64,000 nucleotides of DNA from the NCBI GenBank assembly GCA_019802505.1, contig JAFMOC010000965.1, positions 1 to 64,000 on the forward strand. Direction: 5' to 3'. The stretch comes from Corydoras sp. C115 (Eukaryota; Chordata; Actinopteri; Siluriformes; Callichthyidae). The notes beneath the pieces are model-generated. The model had not been told where the DNA came from. It worked only from the letters and a program-made list of their open reading frames with translations, and ran no database searches. The position numbers were made by a program, and so were the translations under genes. Shown here one piece after another: positions 59,801-64,000 of this stretch. How positions within the stretch are numbered: position 1 is the first letter of the stretch; the number at the start of each line of letters is the position of its first letter.

Positions 59801-60214
59801 ATTCCATAGTCCTGCAGAGAAGGTGAAGGGCTCGCTTGTATTGACCTGCCGCAGAGTTCGCAGGTGTGCAAGAGTGCGCCTTCTCCTCTGAGGAAAGGAG
59901 CCTCTGTGAGAGGAGGAAATGACAGGGATGAACTGAAAACACATGCTGAAGAGAAAGGTGTGAATGGAGAAGAAAATGAATTGATATGAATACTGTAGAT
60001 ATAATTGAAATGAGTTGCCTTGTCGTTTCCCTTGCTCGGTGGACTCGCGCAGGTAGACTCGCAGGTCTTTACACGAATAGGTCTTAACACGAGGTGCGGA
60101 ACACGAGGGGCTGTTGCTTCCGCTGTCGCGTCAGCGTATCCACGGTTCTTATATAGCCCAGATGAAACTAGGTCACGCCCCCTCCGTAACAATCCCACGT
60201 TCAAAGCAAGGTGC
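56893..60214 (-). mobile_element. L2-clade LINE, near full length, frameshifted
   Basis: Minus strand. The endonuclease frame (59944-59075) has LWNCQSATKKSDF, LALTETWIRPEN, YRPPGQLDNF, VLSDFNIHL and SDHFFIQF. A linker frame follows (59142-58738). RT: ESYRPVSLLPFLSKTLERV, LDLSAAFDTVNHQIL, RTGVPQGSVLGPLLFSLYM and catalytic YADD (YHCYADDTQLHLSF). The C-terminal part ends at 57063. The 3' UTR carries cagacgcttttatccaaagc (plus) and (acattt)n. At least four frame changes disable it. The 5' limit near 60214 is approximate. Confidence 0.88.
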
Positions 60215-60479
60215 AAATAGGTAATAGACCGAAACTAGAACTGAAACCAGTTATTCTACATACAGTTATATCCTAACTAACCGACAGTAGTTTTAATATC
60301 TAGCAATAAGAACGCCCAAACAGACTATTCAATTTAACAACGATTAGGATCAAATATGGGTATTACCGTGACTCTAGGGGTGCCGACGCGCAGATCTACG
60401 ATGTACAACAGGTAATTCAAAGTTACAGCAGTTCCTTCCTACACGAATGCCTGACTTGTTCTGGCGTTCAACTTCATCT
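60215..60479. other. Short unassigned stretch
   Basis: Between the L2 and the inverted 5' unit. No feature recognised. Confidence 0.3.
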
Positions 60480-60833
60480 CCTTAATAAACACTTTGACCC
60501 TTAATTGTGACTTTGGAACCTTAGAAACCTTGTAACCTTAACGTAAATTAATATTGTCAATGTTCTTAAAGAGGCAGGAACCAAAAAATAGAGGCCCCTA
60601 CCTATTTGCTTAGTTAAATCCAGATAGTGACTTTTTTAACCAGGTAGTATTTATATTGCTTTAAAGAAAAAATATTTTATTTAATTGATGAAATTTAATA
60701 TAGCAATTATATCTGATGTTAGTTACTAAATATCAATTATATCAATTAACATTTTACAGACTCAGACTTTGTGTAGTGATTTACTTTTGTGTAGTTTGTG
60801 GTGGTATGGTGGCATTGTGGTTAATAATCTCAC

Positions 60834-60921
60834 CTAGACTGGTAACAGGTTCAGGGTGTTTCTCCTCCTTTTGTTGAATGAGAGCTGGGATAGGATCCAT
60901 CACCTCCACGACCTTGTTCAT
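60834..60921 (-). CDS. Exon 2 module, copy g (open)
   Basis: 88 bases, ATG 60921 to donor CTAG|GTGAG; predicted residues appear identical to copy f. No finger exon follows on this strand before the L2, so it may be an orphan. Confidence 0.45.
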
Positions 60922-61209
60922 GTTAACCATCGAAATAAATGAAATGTTTTAGTTGTTTTGCTGAATAAAGTTCGAAAATCGGTTTGTTTAAGGACAGAGT
61001 AACGAGAGAGAATCCTAAACATATAATGTTATACTTTATTACTTCTGATTACAGTGCATTCACATTAATCTTTAAAGTTATTAGTATTATAAACAGTATC
61101 AGAATCTAGAACATGATCTTAAATCTAAACTCCACTTTCTATCAGTCTTATTTTCATCCCGATGATCTACACAGAGTACAAAGCTTTAATAAGTTTCATA
61201 AAGAATCTC

Positions 61210-61391
61210 ACCTTCAGCAATGAACTGGATTTGATCTGATGATAATAATGATGACGTGCACAACTTTTATTTTTAATTAAATCTCTCAGAGATCTAAACA
61301 CACGTGCTGCTGTTGTTATTGTTTTCTTCTTTTCCTGTTTATTGACGGTTAGGTTTCCAGATTAGTGCAATACCGCCACCTACTGTTCGGA
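61210..61391 (-). other. Exon 1 module, copy g
   Basis: Ends at a donor near 61208-61209 (ttgctgaag|gtgag on minus). Confidence 0.45.
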
Positions 61392-62034
61392 AGATGCTCT
61401 TCAAAAAATCATTATGTTGGCTTTTCAAACCTTAGAGGAAGCATCATCATTTTAAATAAACTGATTAGATTTAGGAATAACATTTGTTCTATTTTCAGAG
61501 ATTGTTTTCTTACAGAGTTCTAACATTTAGTCACTGTTAGTTTTTGTTGTTAGTATTTTTGCAGAACAGACGTATGATTTAAGCAGCATTACTATGATAG
61601 ACCTCATACAGGAACACTATACACAAAAGGAGAACCGAGACAGAGACACACAAAGACAAGATAAATAGAGTACTTAGATAAATAGAAACTAAGAAATACA
61701 AACAGACACGACAAGAGAGACTGTAAGAGAAAGAGAGAATGAGAAATGAAGAAAAAGACAAAGAGAGTCTGACTGAAAGAAACATTACACTGAAATAAGA
61801 ACAAGAATGAAATACACACACCTGTAATAATCCCATGCAACTCTGGATTATTATTAATTTGAAGAACTAATAATTAAGTAGTTAGGATGAAAAACTTTGG
61901 GGAAATAGAACAACCCTGGTGAATTCCCCGCAGGATCTTCAATCTAGAGGTGAGTCCTGTATTTATAGAAACTGAGGTAAAGATATCGCTTTATAACATC
62001 TTAATAAATCCACAAAATAAAATAACAAATACAT

Positions 62035-62215
62035 CGCTCGCGCCTGTTTTCGGGCGCTCTTAAGGCGCATGCGCAGTAAAAGCATACCCGTTCTCCGACG
62101 GATCCAAATCGCACCTGTTTTCAGACATCGTTAAAGCGCATGCGCTAACAAAGCCCGTTCGGGAGCTCCTAAAGCGCATGCGTTCTACGGTGATCCCAAA
62201 TCCACCTGTTTTCTT
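62035..62215. promoter_or_regulatory. NRF1-like palindrome cluster, three sites
   Basis: GCGCATGCGC at 62065-62074 and 62136-62145, and GCGCATGCG at 62174-62182, spaced about 71 and 38 bases. The densest cluster in the window. Confidence 0.5.
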
Positions 62216-62224
62216 CTCTCTTAG

Positions 62225-62512
62225 AGATTAATAATGCTCTCACATATTTAACTCCATTCTCAACCCTGATTAACCAAATGTTTTGAGATATACAGTTATG
62301 AATAGAAAAGATTTTTAAGGTTGAGTCTTAAACCAGAGGCCTTGGAAAACATTGAGATTACATTTAGGACTTTTTTTTACCATTAAAAACTGAATAATCC
62401 TGTATTTTATATCAAACAGATTAATCCCATATAACTCATTATTATTCATCTGATGGGTTAATAATTGAGTATTCAGGATAAAAAAAACTTTGGGGAAATA
62501 GGACAACACTAT
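62225..62512 (-). mobile_element. L1-type RT fragment without SINE
   Basis: TTQLL-like and GINLFDIKYRIIQF then directly VKKSPKCNLNVF; the catalytic block is deleted and no SINE is present. Interrupted by the L2 at 62513; continues at 63687-63783. Confidence 0.65.
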
Positions 62513-63686
62513 CTCACAGGAAGGACCTTCAAAGTGTCATGGAATGGGGAGATCTCTGACTCTCACCAAGTACGCACTGGTGTGCCTCAGGGCTCTGTAC
62601 TTGGTCCTCTCCTCTTCTTACTTTACATGACATCACTGAGCACAGTCATCCAGGCGCATGGTTTCTCTTACCACTGCTATGCTGATGACACTCAACTTCA
62701 TCTGTCTTTTGCCCCTGATGACACCACCATCTCAAATCGGGTATCTGCGTGCCTCACCGACATATCTGTCTGGATGAAGGCCCGTCATCTCAAATTAAAC
62801 TTAGAAAAAACATAGCTTCTCATTATCCCAGCTAAACCCTCAATCCATCACAACCTGAACTTCCAAATTGATGGCTCCACAATCTCCCCAACCGATTCGG
62901 TCTGGAACCTTGGGTTCACAATAGACTCCCACCTTAAACTCTCTGATCATGTGATCAAAACCGCCCGTTCTTGTAGATTCCTTCTTTACAACATAAGGAA
63001 GATCAGACCCTTTTTGTCTGAACATGCTACCCAACTGCTTGTTCAAGCCCTAGTCTTATCCCGGCTTGATTATTGTAATGCGCTACTTGCCGGTATCCCA
63101 GCTTCCACAATCAGACCTCTTCAACTAATTCAAAACTCTGCAGCCCGACTCGTGTTTAACCAGCCCAAGCGAACTCATGTCACTCCATTACTCACTTCCC
63201 TCCATTGGCTTCCTGTAGCTGCTCGCATTCAGTACAAGTCACTGACTCTGGCATACAGAACCATTTCTGGATCTTCCCCCTCCTACCTTCACTCTATCTT
63301 TTCAAAATACACTTCGACTCGTTCACTTCGCTCCAGTGATGATTGCTGCCTGGCGATTCCACCTCACCGAGGAGCTAATTCTCACTCTGTGGCGTTCACC
63401 ACTGCAAAATGGTGGAACGATCTTCCCAACTCTGTCCGTAAGACAGAATCACTAAACAGTTTTAAGAAACTACTTAAGACGCATCTCTTTAAGAAATACC
63501 TGTTGTAGGAAAAAGAAAAAAAAAAAGGGGGGGGGGGACGCAGCTTCGAATAACAATCAGGTTTGATGAATTTACAGTATAGTTGGTTTTCTCCATGGCT
63601 TCTGACTTGTGGTGTTCTCATTTGTAAGTCGCTTTGGATAAAAGCATCTGCTAAATGACTAAATGTAAATGTAATGTAAATGTAAA
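62513..63686 (+). mobile_element. L2-clade LINE, 5'-truncated, young
   Basis: Starts inside the RT (FKVSWNGEISDSHQVRTGVP), YADD present, and is open to TTG-TAG at 63508 except one stop at 62813-62815 where the sister has Glu. The 3' UTR ends gctttggataaaagcatctg and (aaatgt)n. Short flanks aacact on both sides; the uninterrupted RT fragment reads gacaacactgg. Very similar to the 57-58 kb copy. Confidence 0.9.
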
Positions 63687-63782
63687 CACTGGTGAATACC
63701 CCGCTGGATATTTAATCTAGAAGTGAGTCCTGGATTTAAAGAAACCGAGGTAGAGATATTGTTATATATCTTAATAACTTTT

Positions 63783-63993
63783 TTTCACGTTCTCCCCGTG
63801 TGCATGTGGGTTTCCTCTGGGTTCTCCGGTTTCCTCCCACACTCCAAAAACATAGATTTAAAGGTGAATTGAAATCTTGACATTGCCTCATAAAGTGTCT
63901 GTGTTTGTGTGAGTGAGTGAGTGTGCCTAGAAATAGACTGGCGCTGTGTCCTGGGCACTCATGATCCCCCCCCCCCCCCCCCCCCCCCCCCCC
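63783..63993 (+). mobile_element. SINE-a C-tailed variant, head missing
   Basis: Body cgttctccccgtgtgcatgt to ctgggcactcatgat, then C28 (63966-63993). Window ends just after. Confidence 0.65.
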
Positions 63994-64000
63994 GCGAGTA

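Larger units (their letters stand above)
60480..62350. repeat. Inverted repeat 2, right arm
   Basis: Reverse complement of about 50560-52245: RT scraps, NRF1-like sites, exon 1, exon 2 and the cctttaataaacac-type block. The two arms point toward each other around Z7 and the L2. Confidence 0.8.

Noticed and set aside
56421..60479. LTR retrotransposon interrupted by L2
   Set aside because: The two flanks of the L2 show no matching direct repeats that I can see; left unassigned.

Overview
The window is eukaryotic, almost certainly from a ray-finned (teleost) fish. It has no operons. It carries C2H2 zinc-finger (ZNF) genes whose fingers lie on one long 3' exon, teleost-type retrotransposons (L2, Rex3/RTE, Rex1-like, L1-like), tRNA-derived SINEs, hAT-like and Tc1-like DNA transposons and long (TA)n microsatellites. 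A catfish or other ostariophysan is my guess, from the general look of the SINE only. All coordinates come from reading the sequence; no alignment or database search was run.

Layout. 1-7.7 kb: ZNF pseudogene Z1 (+), ZNF fragment Z2 (+), then ZNF gene Z3 (-), which faces them tail to tail across copies of one 3' flank. 7.5-12.3 kb: upstream exon-like blocks of Z3 and two divergent copies of a 5' exon unit (exon 1, a short ATG-bearing exon 2, plus L1-type RT debris and SINEs). 12.6-14.7 kb: the 5' half of an L1-like LINE. 18.2-24.9 kb: ZNF gene Z4 (-), split by a 5.7-kb L1-like LINE with a clear target-site duplication. 26.1-33.5 kb: a large inverted repeat of two 5' exon units with a hAT-like insertion. 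35.8-37.7 kb: ZNF pseudogene Z5 (+). 40 kb: Rex1-like LINE tail. 43.2-46.9 kb: hAT-like element and ZNF gene Z6 (-, 11 fingers, intact). 48.0-49.4 kb: Rex3. 50.4-62.4 kb: a second inverted pair of 5' exon units enclosing ZNF gene Z7 (+, 22 fingers) and a nearly full-length L2; a second L2 lies at 62.5-63.7 kb.

How it fits together. The ZNF copies share a promoter-proximal module: clustered NRF1-like palindromes, a non-coding exon 1 with donor, and a 29-codon exon 2 whose phase-1 donor joins Z7's zinc-finger exon in frame. The cluster appears to have grown by duplicating whole units in both orientations while transposons repeatedly inserted into it. Z3, Z6 and Z7 are the plausible working genes; Z1, Z2, Z4 and Z5 are broken. 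Paralogous copies act as empty-site controls, so many insertions can be dated relative to duplications inside this one window.
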